From positions 1,246,745 to 1,310,744 of the forward strand of contig NW_019775413.1 of NCBI RefSeq assembly GCF_001039355.2: DNA of 64,000 nucleotides, given 5' to 3'. Origin of the DNA: Lingula anatina. Lineage: Eukaryota; Brachiopoda; Lingulata; Lingulida; Lingulidae. A program made the translations under genes and the position numbers. Positions 9,800-24,000 of the stretch are shown here, piece after piece. How positions within the stretch are numbered: position 1 is the first letter of the stretch; every line of letters begins with the position of its first letter. The notes under the pieces are model-generated. The model was given only the letters and a program-made list of their open reading frames with translations, did not search any database and was not told the DNA's origin.

Positions 9800-12700
9800 A
9801 TGAGTGATAATAGAAGGCGCAGGCACAACTCAAACCCGCGCAATCGGACTAATGGCGGGGATAGGAACTTGCAAACTCAGCTCATGAACGGGGGAACGAA
9901 AACAACCAAAGTGAGTATCCATCTAAATCGATATTTTCTAGTTTAACTACAGCAGTTTGCTTAACATTGAAATGTTGTACTCCAAGATTAACGTTGTTTG
10001 GCTGTGACAATTGATGTGCGAGCTTAATTAGCCCCTGTCTTGTTGATATATTTATGAACTGCAGAGGGGGTAATTGTTTCTATCCCAAGTTCCAACTTTA
10101 GCATTTTCAGGACTTCATCTCCATAGGCTCACTGTTGTGTGCATTTAGGCTAGATTAAGAGTTGGGGTAATCTCTCCCTAGACAGTAAGGGAACTATACA
10201 AAGCTATGGAAGGCCATTTTTACAGGAGACCCCTATTACAGTTGTACAGTTGATGGCTTGATCATTACATTCATACAAGTCTTTGAAATTGTTGTCAAGG
10301 CCCAGTGGAGTGGCAGAAACCAGAAAAAGTTATTTCGATGTAGTCAGTATAGGAAGACGTTATTGTCTATTACAACAACTATTGAACAGTGGAAGTGTAG
10401 GATCCCAGGGCATCATAGCACACTGGTTATGACTGTGATGTTTCAGTCTTACTTTGCAGCATAGAAAAGTGGTGTACATAGTATCTCATCTTGTATTCAT
10501 AATCCAGGAGCAGCTTTTGACAAGAATTGTAGGACAAATTTATGCTTTATTCATAACCATAAAAGTGGCTATTAGACTGGCAGTCTAGACAGCAGTAATT
10601 TTTCTGCGTGCTCTAATTCCAAGAACAAAGCCAGTCTCTGATGACTTTCTTAAATGCTCCTCTGAGGGTGTGTATTATTGGTTCAATAGTTAGTGCCATA
10701 TGGTCTTCTCCACACATTTATACTGCATTTCAAGTAAAATTTTGACATCCTGACATTTGACATTTTGACACGCTGCACCAAAAAGACTACAGTGATGAAT
10801 TAATTTTGGGTTCCATTTAAAGCTAATTTTTTTATATAACAACTTGATAATCTAAGCCAAAATCAAAATTTTGAAACATAATAATGATGACTTTATCTGA
10901 AAAGAGTTAAATATTCAGACATTTTTATAGTCCAATTAGAATATGTTTAGCATTTACAAAATCTTTATTTACTACAATGAGCCTAGCACAAGAACTGAAC
11001 TTTACAACTGTGATGGTAGTTGCATATATTATATGTATTGTACATTTTGTTGCATGTTATAATTATCATTATTTCTGCCAGGGTCTTGTGCAGAGGACCT
11101 CCAGCTATGACACAGTACGTAAGATAGTGCAAGAGGAAGGAAGGACAGCCAGAAATCTTATTGGGTGGACTGTTCCTGTTGAGGATGAGGGAGGTGAGAA
11201 AATTCTTTGCATTTGAGATATGGCTTGGCTATCCACTGGCATCGTGTCCGATTTTTTTTCTATTTTAATATTTGGAACATAATGCAGACTTACAACTTAC
11301 ACCATTTTGAATAGTAAGGGATTGTAACTTTCATTTTGTTTTACAATTAATGTTATTATTATAATTGCTGTTTTCAGCTGACAGTGGAAAACGCATTGCT
11401 TATAGACCTCGGCTTAGAGTTTCAAAGTCGCCATCATCTTCATCAAGGGAAAATACCCCACCTCCAAAAAAGGCCCATGAAAAATCTGGCACATCTTCAG
11501 GCCGTTCGACGCCCAGTAGGGGCAGCAAAAAGAGTGATCTTCGTGCCAGGTACTGGGCTTTCCTGTTTGATAACCTACAGAGGGCAGTGGATGAGATATA
11601 TCAAACATGTGAAGCTGATGAGAGTGTGCTAGAGTGCAAGGTAAAAATTATTATTATTATTTATTTATTTATTTATTTATTTTTTTGTATTGTTGTTCAA
11701 GCACTTTGGCAGTCTATTACATTTTTTTTAAATTCATACATTGAACAAGCTTATTTTGGTAAAGAAAAGCAATGTAAGATTCCCTAAAAAGATAAAGTCG
11801 TATACTGAAACTTTTGAGCAGAAATATTTTAGTCTTTCTTTTATGTTTTGATCTTAAGGTTTACCAAGATTAAATCTGACCTATTTCTATGTTTTGTTTT
11901 TAATTAAGCACTGTTATGATAATTAAACAGGAACATCAAAATAAAAAACTTTTGTTTTAGGAGGTGATCATGATGCTTGAGCAGTGTACCAAAGACTTTA
12001 AGAATCTCATTGAAAGACTGGAAGTGATGGAAGCTTATGAAAATGCAGAAAAGAAGTGAGTGAAGTCCTTATTCTTTCTTCATTTTATACACCTCAGTTT
12101 TATAGGTCAAATAATTTCCCTCAAAAGTGAATTTTTTCTCTAAATTAAAAAAAATGCATCTTATCAAGCATCGAAATATGTATAATTTTTACGATACAGA
12201 AATATTGTATTTCATGGCCACAGGCATGATGTGGTATTATATGTAGTTCTATGCATACATTTTAAAACCTTGCCTGTTGTTTCCACTTCAGACCAATATC
12301 TATAGCCTGGGAGATCAGGAAGACCTCCCCTGGCAAATCTCTCCACACAGGAGACCGTGTGATCAGTCCTAGTCCAGTGATTTCCCGCAGCCTGAACTTC
12401 GCTGAGAGGGGCTCAGAGGCGGAGACAGAAGTGCACCTTCCCCTTCCTCCAGGGAACAGCTGGGCCGATAAAGTGAGATCTTACTCCATGGACAGTGGTG
12501 AAACTAGACTGCAGAATTCGTCTGAAGGGGAAACGGTCAAACCTGAGAAAAATGACATTGGAGAAATTCCTGTAAATGAAACACATATTTCTAAAGATAC
12601 TGAAGTAGTGAGTAGAAGTGAAACAGTTGAAAAAGTGGGTCCAGACAGGGTGTCCTCACCACAAGAAGGTAAGGATAAGTTGTTTTGTATAGCTGGCTCT

Positions 12701-15057
12701 GTTTCAAACAGAAAGACTGTTAAACCATTGTTTTACATACTTTGGATTTTCAAATTTAAGATGCACAGAATATCAAAAAATGATTAAGATGTAAAGTTTA
12801 AAGAGGTTAAATGCAGGTCACTCATTTTATTGTGAAGCAGAGTGTTAGGACAAATTAACCAAGTTATGGTAATTAAAAAATTACAGCTTCATGTAAAGGA
12901 TATTTGGATACTTGAATATTTGATATTTGATACTTGGATACTCGGATATTTCAGATGATGGGGAAGGCTGGGAGACTGTCCACAGAAATAACCACCGGAC
13001 ACGTTCCAAGAATTCACCAGTCCAAACGGGTCCACATGGCAGGTTAAAGGGCAATAGGACCCCACAAAACCATAGAAACAATGCCCAGAAAAGGACAGGA
13101 GTCACACCTAAACAACAACAGGACCATTCTACACAAAAGGGACCCGCAAATGGAAGTCATAAAAGTCCATCTGGGCCTGGTATGGGAAAAAAGACCCCTT
13201 CCTATAGTGACATTGCTGCCAGGGGCAGTCCTAAAGGAAGCCAAACAGGACTGAATAAGACTAAAGCTAGCAGTCATGAGAATCTTGATACAAGTCACAA
13301 AGGCGCTAGGTCACCAGGAAAAGGTCCACAACAGTCAGCATTCGGTCAACCAAAGAGACAGCAGCCTAGTGGTCAACAGAAATCTCCAGTAAAACCCAAA
13401 ACATTTCAAACTGAAGTTCTCCAAAGTAATACCCAAAACCCAATCTGTGATAAAAAATCAGTGAAAGGTAATCCTGAAAGTGACCAAAATAAACAACAAG
13501 ACATGAGTGCTTCACAGGGAGTTGCTAGTGATGATAGGAAGATATCTCCTACAAAGGAAGAGATAGAGGAGGACCCAGAGAGTGTGGCCAGTAGAGATGA
13601 TGAAGATGATGTGGCTCTGTTAGAAGATGTAAGGATGCCATATATGCAGTGTTTGCCTCTTAGGAAAATAAGTTGCTGGACCGAAAGTCCAGCCATCTTG
13701 AAAAGTAGCTGGACTGAATGTCTGCCGGGTGGGAAAACTTCTCAGCCTGTTCTAAAAGTTGTCAGCCCTGGGCAGACGGTCCAGCCTTAATTTCTAACAC
13801 TGCATATATGTAAAAAAAAATCTTAGAATTTCCAAACAAATCAAAGTATATGTTAGGAACTAGGGCTTTTTAAACATTTGCACCATTTGTGCAATATATT
13901 TCTATATGTATAACATCAACATCCATAAATTCTTGAATTCCTTCTTATGGCTCAACTTTTGTTTGTTTATTTTGTTTGTATGCAGTATGCTTCACATATA
14001 ACAGCCTCACATTAACTGGACACTGGCCTATACCATACAGAACCTGGTAGTCCTGATTCAGTCTAGCAAAACATGGTTTACGTGTTTAACAGATTTTGCA
14101 TATAACAAACAAAAATAGTCCCTATTAGTATGTTATGTGCAAGGTCAACTAAACCACTGAACTTGTTAAACACTGTACAGAATTGTAGATCATTGAGTGA
14201 TTCTGGAAATTTTGTAGGCTTTGGTGACGGCCATGGAAGAAGAAGACTCGCTGGCAGACAGGCTGGAACAGGAGCAAGATCAGGCCCTGCAGTCTGCCAT
14301 CCAAGAAGAAGAAAACTACCTTAAGCAGATAGAGAGGGAGGAGAGCATGGAGATTGAAGTGGACACTGAGCCAGAGACTGAAACAGATACTGAACTTGGG
14401 GTAGGAAAGTTTGGTTAATTGTGTGTGTGTGTGTGTGTGTGTGTGCATGCAAGTGAGTGAGATGTGCTTGAAATTGTCATATTTTATTTTATTTATTTAT
14501 TTATTTTTTTGCAACTTTGGATTATAATGATGAAGGTTATTGAGTCCTACACACTAATTATTCATTTTTTTATGGACTTCTGTAGAGTATTTTGTTGGCG
14601 TGTCTAATTTACTGTAATGATCTACACATTTCATTGCCATATTTCAGAATACAATGAGCTCTTTGGAAGCTTCACAGAGCACTCTGGACTGGGACAGCAT
14701 GGTCTTGAAGTTTGAACAAGGTATAAAGTCAATTACAAAATCATCATCAATAAATTTACTGTTGCCAGGATTATAAATCTCAAATTTCAAAAAAAGAATT
14801 GAAGAGTAACTTTCAAGATTTTTCACTTTTCACAACTTTCACTCCTGCCTATTTGTAGACATGGATCTTGAGGCACCCTAATATGATTCCTTTCCAACTT
14901 TTTTTAGCGCAAATCTTATGTTTTTCTTTTTTTAATTAGCAGAGAGAGAAGGTGGCTCTGAAGCATCCTGGGGTGATCTTGTCGAAGAAGCAGAGACACG
15001 CACTCCTGGGAGAAGTGTTCATATGCACGAAAAACTTTCTTCACCCTCCAGAAAAAG
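9800..15057 (+). CDS. SCAPER: SCAPER exons 1-9: N-terminal domain and disordered linker
   Basis: Exons 2-4 carry the SCAPER N-terminal domain. It starts with the TVRKIVQEEGRTARNLI helix (exon 2) and continues with RYWAFLFDNLQRAVDEIY at about residues 132-149. Exons 5-6 (residues ~195-544) are Ser/Pro/Lys/Gln-rich and probably disordered. They retain the short SCAPER motifs SLNF, SWADKV and EGWETV. Exon 7 has the conserved SLADRLE acidic helix. Exon 9 has the ASWGDLVEE and HMHEKLSSPSRKR blocks, both highly conserved in the family. Exon 6 can be read 54 codons past its donor before a stop at 13788-13790, so intron retention would give a truncated protein. Confidence 0.95.
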
Positions 15058-18000
15058 GTAATAAACAGAATACAATTTTTTCAAAAATAACCATGTATAG
15101 GTTTACATCTTGAGAAATTCTTTTGATTTTAAACAATTTATTTGAATATTATTGATCATCAGTAGGTGAGTTTGATAATACATTCTATGCATGCATTGGA
15201 CATAAGTATATTATATTTGAAAAGAAGACTGATAACTTTTTGGGATATATAAAATCATATATTATAGTTCCCGTTGTTTCTTTGTACATGTATGAAATGA
15301 TATAATTTATATTTTATGGTTAAAAGATATCTTTTTGATATTCCCTTAAAAGTCATTGCTATTTGTTTTATGGAGGTTGCTACATTGTTGACTTAAAAAT
15401 GATTACACATAAATTATTTGCCAGTACTGAAATCATGTTTCTTCTTTAGATCTGCTGTGGAATCTAAAAAGAGACATGACGAAAAACAAGCCAAAGCTCA
15501 AGAACTTCGAGAGAAGCTGCTGCAAGAAAAAGCAGAAAGGTTAAAGGAATTATCTAATAAGGTTAGCCTCAGTTGACTTGGCTCTTCATTTTATCGTTTG
15601 ACAGATTTTTTAAAATTGAAATAAAATTAAAATAAAATTCCAATGTTATGTTGACGTTAAAACTGGCAACATGTGCTTAGTTTCTTAAAAGTGGTAGTCA
15701 GAGCTTTTTAACTATTTCACCTTGATAAAAGAGAAGTCATGAATATATAAATGATGTTTTTAGGTTGAAGAAGTGAGGGCCTGGAAAAATGAACTCCTGC
15801 TTCAGAAAAAAGAAACGATGAAAGACAAACTGCGTAGAGCAGAAGAAAAGAGGCAAAGACAGCTGAGGATGAAAGTGAGAAAAGCTCATGAGGAAGAAAC
15901 CAAGGTACCTTTAAACTTTATATGACTATTGATGCATTTTGGAATGCAAGTGGGAATATTAATAAAAGAACAATACTGTCTTTTGTCACAGTTGGTCAGT
16001 TAACATATTAATAAGACGTGTACAATAGTACCCGTGCAGAACTTATCAGTAGATGACAAAGTCAGGCAAAAATTTGACAAAGAGAATGAAATTCTGATAT
16101 AATGATATAAAAGTATACAATTTGCAAAGATAAAGCTGTCTATTAACATGGTAGGTATTTGTAATTATGTGTTGTTACAATTTGTGCGGTTATGATCCGT
16201 ATTTTTGTTTATTTTTTCTCATCACTTTACTCCTCATTACTTTCAATTTTGTTTGTTTGTTGTGGAGTTTTCTTTTTAGTTTTAAGACTTGAAATGCTTT
16301 CTTGCTACTTAGATTGCCTTATTTTCCTTTTAAGTCTTTGTTGCTCTGCAAAGAACAGCTTGTTAATTTTCATTGAAGTAATAAAAAAAAAAATTTTAAA
16401 TAAGAATTTTAAAAATTTGAAAATATTTTAGTTTTGAAGAATATTTTAAGGAAAAAAATAGAAGTGGAAATTTCTTTACAATCAAAAATACCATGATGCG
16501 GTCTTGCATCAAACCCAATACATTTCGAAAACAAGTATAGTTATCAGAACTTAAAAGGACATTTATTTTTCTATCTTTCCCATCTTAGATTAATTAATTT
16601 TGCCTTTTCTTAATTTTTAGGCCAATGAAATTGCCTTCATCAATACTCTTGAAGCTCAAAACAAGCGTCATGACATACTAGCCAAACATCAAGAATCACA
16701 AGCAAGGCTTCAAGACCTGCAGGCATGCCATTTCTATAAATTTTGCAGCAAAAGAAGTTACTCTTTATTTTGAGAAAAAGAAGAGGGGTTTATATTGAAA
16801 GTTGTTTTGGGTGATTCCTTGTATCTGACTCTTATTTTATGGATGAACTTGTTATTATTTTCTCTGAATGAACGCCTAAACTTTTGTTTTACGTTGTTTC
16901 ATTCCAGTGTTAAATTTTGTAGTAAATCTTTCCTTTTTATTTTCTGGTCAAGACAGACTGTTTACTTTGTGTCTTTTTTTAATGTAGTTTGTTTTCTCAT
17001 TCTTACTTTAAAATCCATATAGGCTCAAACCCTATTTCTTGAACGTGGTGAAATCTTTTAAGTGTCTCAAGAAAAATTATTCAGCTATTGTATTAGTTAT
17101 TGATGTGCGTGCATACTTTTTACAGGAAGAGCGACAGAGAAAACACGAGGAGAAATTGGCCAAAGAAGTTGCAGTGGAGGTATAGTTTGTTGAAATTAAA
17201 ATATGGCTGAATTAACTTGTTGAGTTTTTGGGGAAAATATTTTAGAAACACTTAGATTGGTCGGGCACTACTTTTGTTTTAAAAAAGCCAGTTGTTCCAT
17301 ATTACACGTAGGCATGTCAACTAAAAGAACATCCAAAAATGACATGGATTATGAATGATATTAATCTTTTTTTTTTATGTGTAAATCATAATGACATTGA
17401 TAATTATTAAAATGACAAAGATGAAAAAATTCTCAATGTTGTTTTCAGGAAAGAAGAAAAGCCCTGGAAGCTGAAAGATTGGCTAAACTTCAGGACATGC
17501 AGGAAAGAAGAAAAAAGAAAGAAATACAGATAGAACAGCAGCAGATGGAGAAGGAGAAAGAAAAGAAGGAGGTGGCTAAACAGAGAGAAAAGGACCGCGA
17601 GGAGAGGGTTGCAGCTCTACACGCTCAGCAACAAGCACACATTGATGAGCTGAGAACAAAGATTCAGTTAAAGGTGAGATTCATAATATAAGAAATAAAG
17701 AGAACCCTAACAAGTAGACTTTTTTTGCAGATAAGACCTTTAAAATTTTCAAAAATCAAGTTTTTGTTTGCCTATTTTCCTTTTAAAATATGAAATCTGA
17801 AATGGTTCGTTTTCTCTTTTTTTAATGGCAAGATGAGACTGCCCTCGTTTTTTCATTTGGTTCAAGTTAATCTTAAGTCTTCTAGGATTTTCAAAACTAA
17901 TTGTTGTTCTATTTTCCCTTATGAAAATGAAATAATAAATGGTTCATTTTCTGTTTTTATAACAGCAAGATGAGACTGCCAGGCGTCACAATGTTATTCT

Positions 18001-21000
18001 GGACCAGATCCGAGAGAAGGCTTTTGAGATGAGTGTGATCAACCATTCCACAGAGGACCACAATGAAGCACCCAGACTGGTGCCATATGACACAATGAAA
18101 GTCTGTCAAGTTTGTAATGTACTGGTATGTAGAAGCTGTTGAGTTTTCAAGGCAACGTGGAGTAAGCAATGATAACAATGATGATGAAAAGTTTTTAAAA
18201 TTACACATTATATGTTCATCACAGTGCTGTGTTCAATGAGTAGATTAAAACTTAGAATTGAAAACATTAAAACATGCCATCTTAAATTAACAAGTACACA
18301 TCCTTCAATTCTTAAATATGTGAAATATATGAAATTGTATATGTAGACTAAGACAATGTGATTCAATAAAATATGACTTTAGAAATGAGGGCATGATAAA
18401 TATTTATCATATAATGCATTAGATCATTTTGCTAGTTTTCAAAGATATGCCATTAATGCTGAGGAGTTGATTCACAGAAATGCGTTTTGCTACATGAAAT
18501 AGTTTTTATATTTTGAACATGTGATTCAGTACTTTCATTTCCACCAGTACTTCTATTTTGCTGTGTTGTTTCAGATTCCCTCAGAAGTTTACCTTCTAAG
18601 TCACTTACGAGGGAAGAAACACCAAGAGGCGATAAAAGAAAATAATGAGGGCAAAGTCATGGCTAAGACTGATATAGTATGTATTTATTTTGGATAAATA
18701 TGTATTACAAATATAGTGTACTGATCAATAGAATTCTGTTCACTAGGAGAAATTGACATTGTGACATTTTAGAATATTGAAATAAGATTTGCACTGTCAG
18801 TCCTTTTTCCTCGTTGTGAAATGTAGCACTTCTGAATTTTTTTTCTTTTGAAAAACTCTGGTTTGGTAACATATTTCATATTTTTCACCTTTCTTGTTTT
18901 ATTAGGAACTGTTCAATCTAAAGCATATACAAGATGCTCCACCAGAGGCCTCAGATCTGCCTATAATGTCAGACAAGGAAAGACAGAAGGCCATGAAGAA
19001 ACGCTGCAAGAAACTTAGACAGAGGATGATGGCTAGGTATGGGCCTACAGAATTGATGTGAAAAAGATTTTTGATATTGTCTTCAGAAATGTTGATATGT
19101 TTTATATACGGTCATTATAAAGGGTGTACAGTTTTTTTAAAGTAGGTTAAATTTCTCATGATCTTATTTCAGATACATAAAGGTTTTGTTTAAGATTTAA
19201 TTATGTTATGCCATATTCATGAAGTGGAATGTATTTATATTTCACGCCAGTGATTGTTAAAATGTTAATAATGTATTATTTCATTTTATTTAGGGGCAGT
19301 GAATATGAAAATGCTCTCTCTGGCAAGCAAGCAACTGGGGAGTCTCCTCAGAAAGCCAAGTACGTTTGAAGAAAAAAATCTTTGCTTGAGAATTTTTTTT
19401 AAAAAGCAAACAAACTAATATCTTACATTAAGTTAACTATATTATTTTTCTGTTTTGTGCAAAACATGTTCATATTTTAGTTTTCCATTTTCAGTTTAAA
19501 ATAATAATTTAATATTTAAATTTATTTATCTTTTCACAGATTACAGAAACTGGTAAAAGACATCAACAAGTCTCTCCAGACACAGGGTAGTGGGCCATGG
19601 CCCCAGAGTAGAGTCTCTATGTTAGACAGAATACTAGGAGAACTCAGCAGAATACTGGAGAAAAAGGTATATGTGTGCCACTCCAGCTTAAGAATGACAA
19701 ATGATGAAACGTATCATTCTATGACTATTGTGTAAACCAAATGTACATATGAGTTTAGTTAAATTTGAGGAATTTTTTCTTAAAAATTTGATGACATATT
19801 TCAGTGTATTAAACTGACACTCTGGAAGTTCTCATAGCAAGTTTTCACAATTTTTTAGTCATGAGTATTGACATTTTCCAGCTCATGGTACATTTTCCTG
19901 CATTAACATCTGTTTCACAACATTTCTTTGAAGGTGCTTTTTGATAAATTTTCTGTTATGCATGTCTGCATTTCTTTTTAATAAAGTGCCATTCATTGCC
20001 TTTCACCTGCTTTAGCAAGTCATTTGCAGTTTAGTTAAGAATTCAACCCTGACCTCTGACCTTTGTTTCCAGACTGCAGCTGACCAGGTCTCATTCCGTA
20101 TCTGTGGTGGAATGACTGCCCTCAGCAGGTTATTGCTGGTCATTGAACAAAGCACGGATTCTCTGCCTCCTGTAATACCTGCCAAGTATGTACACTAGTT
20201 CTGTTAACACTTGACCCCCAATTTACAAAAGAACTTTAGTTTGAAATTGGTCTAAAGCATAAGACTATATAGTGATGATTTAGAAATGTTTGGGTAAATT
20301 TTGCACTGTATACGTTTCAAACTTCTCACTCTTGGGTAAGGTAACTTGTAGAAACTTGATTATCAGTATATGCACTAGAATTCATTAATAATCATTTGTT
20401 TTTGTTTTTTTTCAGATCTCTTGCACTGGCCTGCAATGTTTACAAGTATGCCTGCAAGGGGAATTATGAGAATTGCCATTACTTGTTGTTCAGCAACAAG
20501 ATTGGTTCTTTGTTAGATCTGCTTAGTCACCAACTAAATGTGAGTATTCTAGATTCATATTTAGTATCTATGTATGATTATTTTACTGTCCTCCTCCCGT
20601 ATTTCACAGAAAAATTGTCCCTTTGGTAGGTGTAGATGTTATAATTCCACAGCTCTCTTCATTTGTCTTGCCAAGCTCAAGAACTAACTGCCCATGAAAA
20701 CTTATCTGCTGTGGTGATAACATGTTTCAGTATGTTGACCTGACACTAGTGGAAATTCTCATACCAAGTTTTCACAATTTTCTAGACTTGAGTATCAGTT
20801 TTGATGTCTGAGAAATATTAGTCTCATTTGCTTACAAAGAAGAATGATTGAGTTGAAGCTTATGCAGTGGATAATTTCCCATATTCATTTTTCTTGTCCA
20901 GCCAACTTTTCATCCTCAACAGAAAAAAAAAATTAGTTCAATTCTTAGGTTTCTTAGTAGTTTAACTTCTACCATTTAACAACAAGCACAATGATTTGCA

Positions 21001-24000
21001 CCCAGACCCTAGTTTGAATACATCATATTTTACCCAAAACTTTGAAATTCAATTCTTTTTTTTTTTTCAAAATATTCAATTGATTTATTTTCCAGCTCAC
21101 AATACCAGACAACCTAGATGTTCGTCCCCCTAGTGCCCTAGGTGGCAGCACTGCCCAAGCCACTCCACACCTACCCCATGATGTAGTCTGTACTAGTCTG
21201 ATGCAACTGATAGCCACCATCTTGTCCTGTCTGGCCAAACAGAACCCTAGTTCTAACTCCAGTGAGGCCTCGGCAGAGAGGATGAGCAGCACGGGGGATG
21301 CCTTCATGAGCAGAGGGAACGACATCATAAGGTTTGTGTAGCACTTGGGATGGAATGACCTTGAGATTAATTTTGTTGTGGTAATAAAAATTGCAGTGTA
21401 TTTTTGACTTTATTTTGTTTGTATGTGAATGCTGTGATTTTCTTTGGTTTGGTTATCATTGTATAAAACAGAGCATTTAAGTAATGAACGGCAAAAAAGA
21501 TTAAGTGTTTTGCATAAAACACTTACCATGATCTTTCTACATTTTCATTTACATTGATGGTTAATAGTATGTCATTGGAACAGAAAAAGTGGTAATGAAC
21601 ATGTGATCAAGGGCCTTTGTTGAAAAATCAAAACATCATGTCTCACAAGGATAAAAACATGTTTTGTCTTTTTAGAAGCAATTTACTTTTTTACCACACT
21701 TAAAATGTTTCATTTTATTTCCAGTTACATCATAGCGGTAGGCATAATGGACAAACTGACCATCTACTTCAGCAATGTACGAGGTCCAATAGATGATGCT
21801 CCACATGCAGCTGAATTTCTACAACACAGTATGGGACTACTCACTGCCATGATCAAACTTTCAGTCAAAAGGTAGGCTTTAAACTTTAAAAATATATCCA
21901 TTTTCTGAAGAACAAATTTAGTAATTATGTTGATTTGGTGTGTTTATACAGAAAGCATAAAGAGTAATTCTTTACAAACTTCTGCCTATTGAGTTTTATC
22001 TCTTTAGAAACAATTTACTCTTTTCCATCATGATATGTTAAAAAACTGGTGTTACCAAAAATGATTTGTGATAATAATAAAAGACTAACCTTTTAATAAG
22101 AAAAAAGTCTCTAAGCCATGTTGTACAAGATCAGCAAGACCAGCATGTTAGTAAAAAAAAAAAATCAATCTCTAAGCCAGTATTGTTTTTTCTTCTTCTT
22201 CATATGCTTAAGATTTTGATAAGGGCATAAATTCAGAATCATAGCCATCTGTATATTGATAAATAAGTATTTCATTCAAAGAAATGAAATCTGCCTCCTC
22301 CCTGTGAGTAATGATGTATCGACCCTTCAATGAAAGGTTATTATCGCATGATGGACATTGTCAATTTGCTTTTCTTATTTCAAGAGACACAAAAGCCTTT
22401 TTCACCATGTATAAATATATATCTTATTTCAACAGAAACAGAAACATATTTGACAAGAAGAAGCCAGAGGACACCACCCAGCTGATAGCCACATTCAAGG
22501 TGACGGAGCTGGTGGGCGTCGTCTCGTTATTGTACGGCATGCTGTTACACAGTGGCACCCCTGACCATGGTAGTAGCCCACCTCCAGAGCTCAACCAACA
22601 CACTCTCAGTGTCACAACTACAGCAATTAAGATGCTCAACTTTATTGCAACCCTGGACCTTAATATGTCACAGGTTTGAATTTTTTTTAAAATTTGTTTT
22701 TTTATTTTCGATGAGATGTACTCTTTGTGTTCAGTTGATGCCTGTCTTAAACAGACCCCTCTCCTTTTCTTATTTTAAAAGCCTGCAGATGTTTACTGGG
22801 CAAAGAGAGAAAGCCACAGACAAATTTTGAGAAGTACAATAATTACCGGCATATTCTTGAAATTAACATTATGAGTTAAATCCGGGGCATTACTTATTTT
22901 TTTAGTTAATTGCCCAAGTGCAGTATCAAAAATCTCAATATGAGTCATTTGCTCATTCTGCATAATGGGTAATTGCCACCATATGCAGTTCTCTTTAATC
23001 AACCCTTCTCCGCCTGTATTTATTTAAGTAAACAAAAAAAGGTGTTAACTTGATTTCAGTTGTCTGATTTTTCCCCCACTATGTTTTCAGAGTGTTCTAG
23101 GTCAAGAAGGTATCTCTCTAGAATACCGCCATATTACCAGTCACCTGATCTCGTACTGCTCTCACCACAGTAACGAGGAGTTGCTCCACGAAGTAGTGCT
23201 GTGTGTTGGGTATTTCACCGTATTAAACCATGATAATCAGGTGAGGGAGCTGCTGCTTGGGTGGACGTAATTCAGCGTGGCACGTGAAGTCTCAGTCGTG
23301 TGAAAAGATTTCTCGTGCTTTTTCTGTATTTAAGTAGCAATCAAGGTGTGGTGTTAATGATTTCATTGCTGATGGGTGTTTAAGGTGAAGTTTTTACCAG
23401 TTGAAAACCTCATAAGAATGATTCATGAGAATAATATACATAAAGGCAAGGAATATAATGCTTATATATATATGTGTGTTGAAATTTACTAGCTTGGCAT
23501 GAAACTTTTTTTTTTCTCTTCCATTTATAGAAATAATGAACTGAAATAAGTGCCAGATACAGCGTCAGATACAGACTTTGCATGACCTCTCCCCCCCCCC
23601 TTTCGAGTTTTTTCCCCTTTCTTTTCATCCTTTGATGTCACAGTGCTGCCCCCTGGGCCCAGCAAGAAAAATGTGAAACTTACACTTTTGTTATTTGCCG
23701 CAACCAGTCCTTGAAGTGAAATCAATAAAGAGAAACAATAGCTCAGCGTCCAAATAGACACAAGCAAATATTAGAAGTTCTCTGATTTCCAGATCACTAA
23801 CTTATTGATCTGTGGCCGTCTTGTTATTGGAGGTGAATGGGCTTTCATAAGTGGCCTATGACCAACATGAAAGCTTGGGAAAATCCTGGTGAACTTGCTC
23901 GAATGCTTTTAAGCACACCGCTTTGAAATTCAGGTTCCTTATTTCCATCCTCTTTGTTGCCGTCTCTGCAGGGCAGGGCAGGGCTGTGTTGAAAAGCAGA

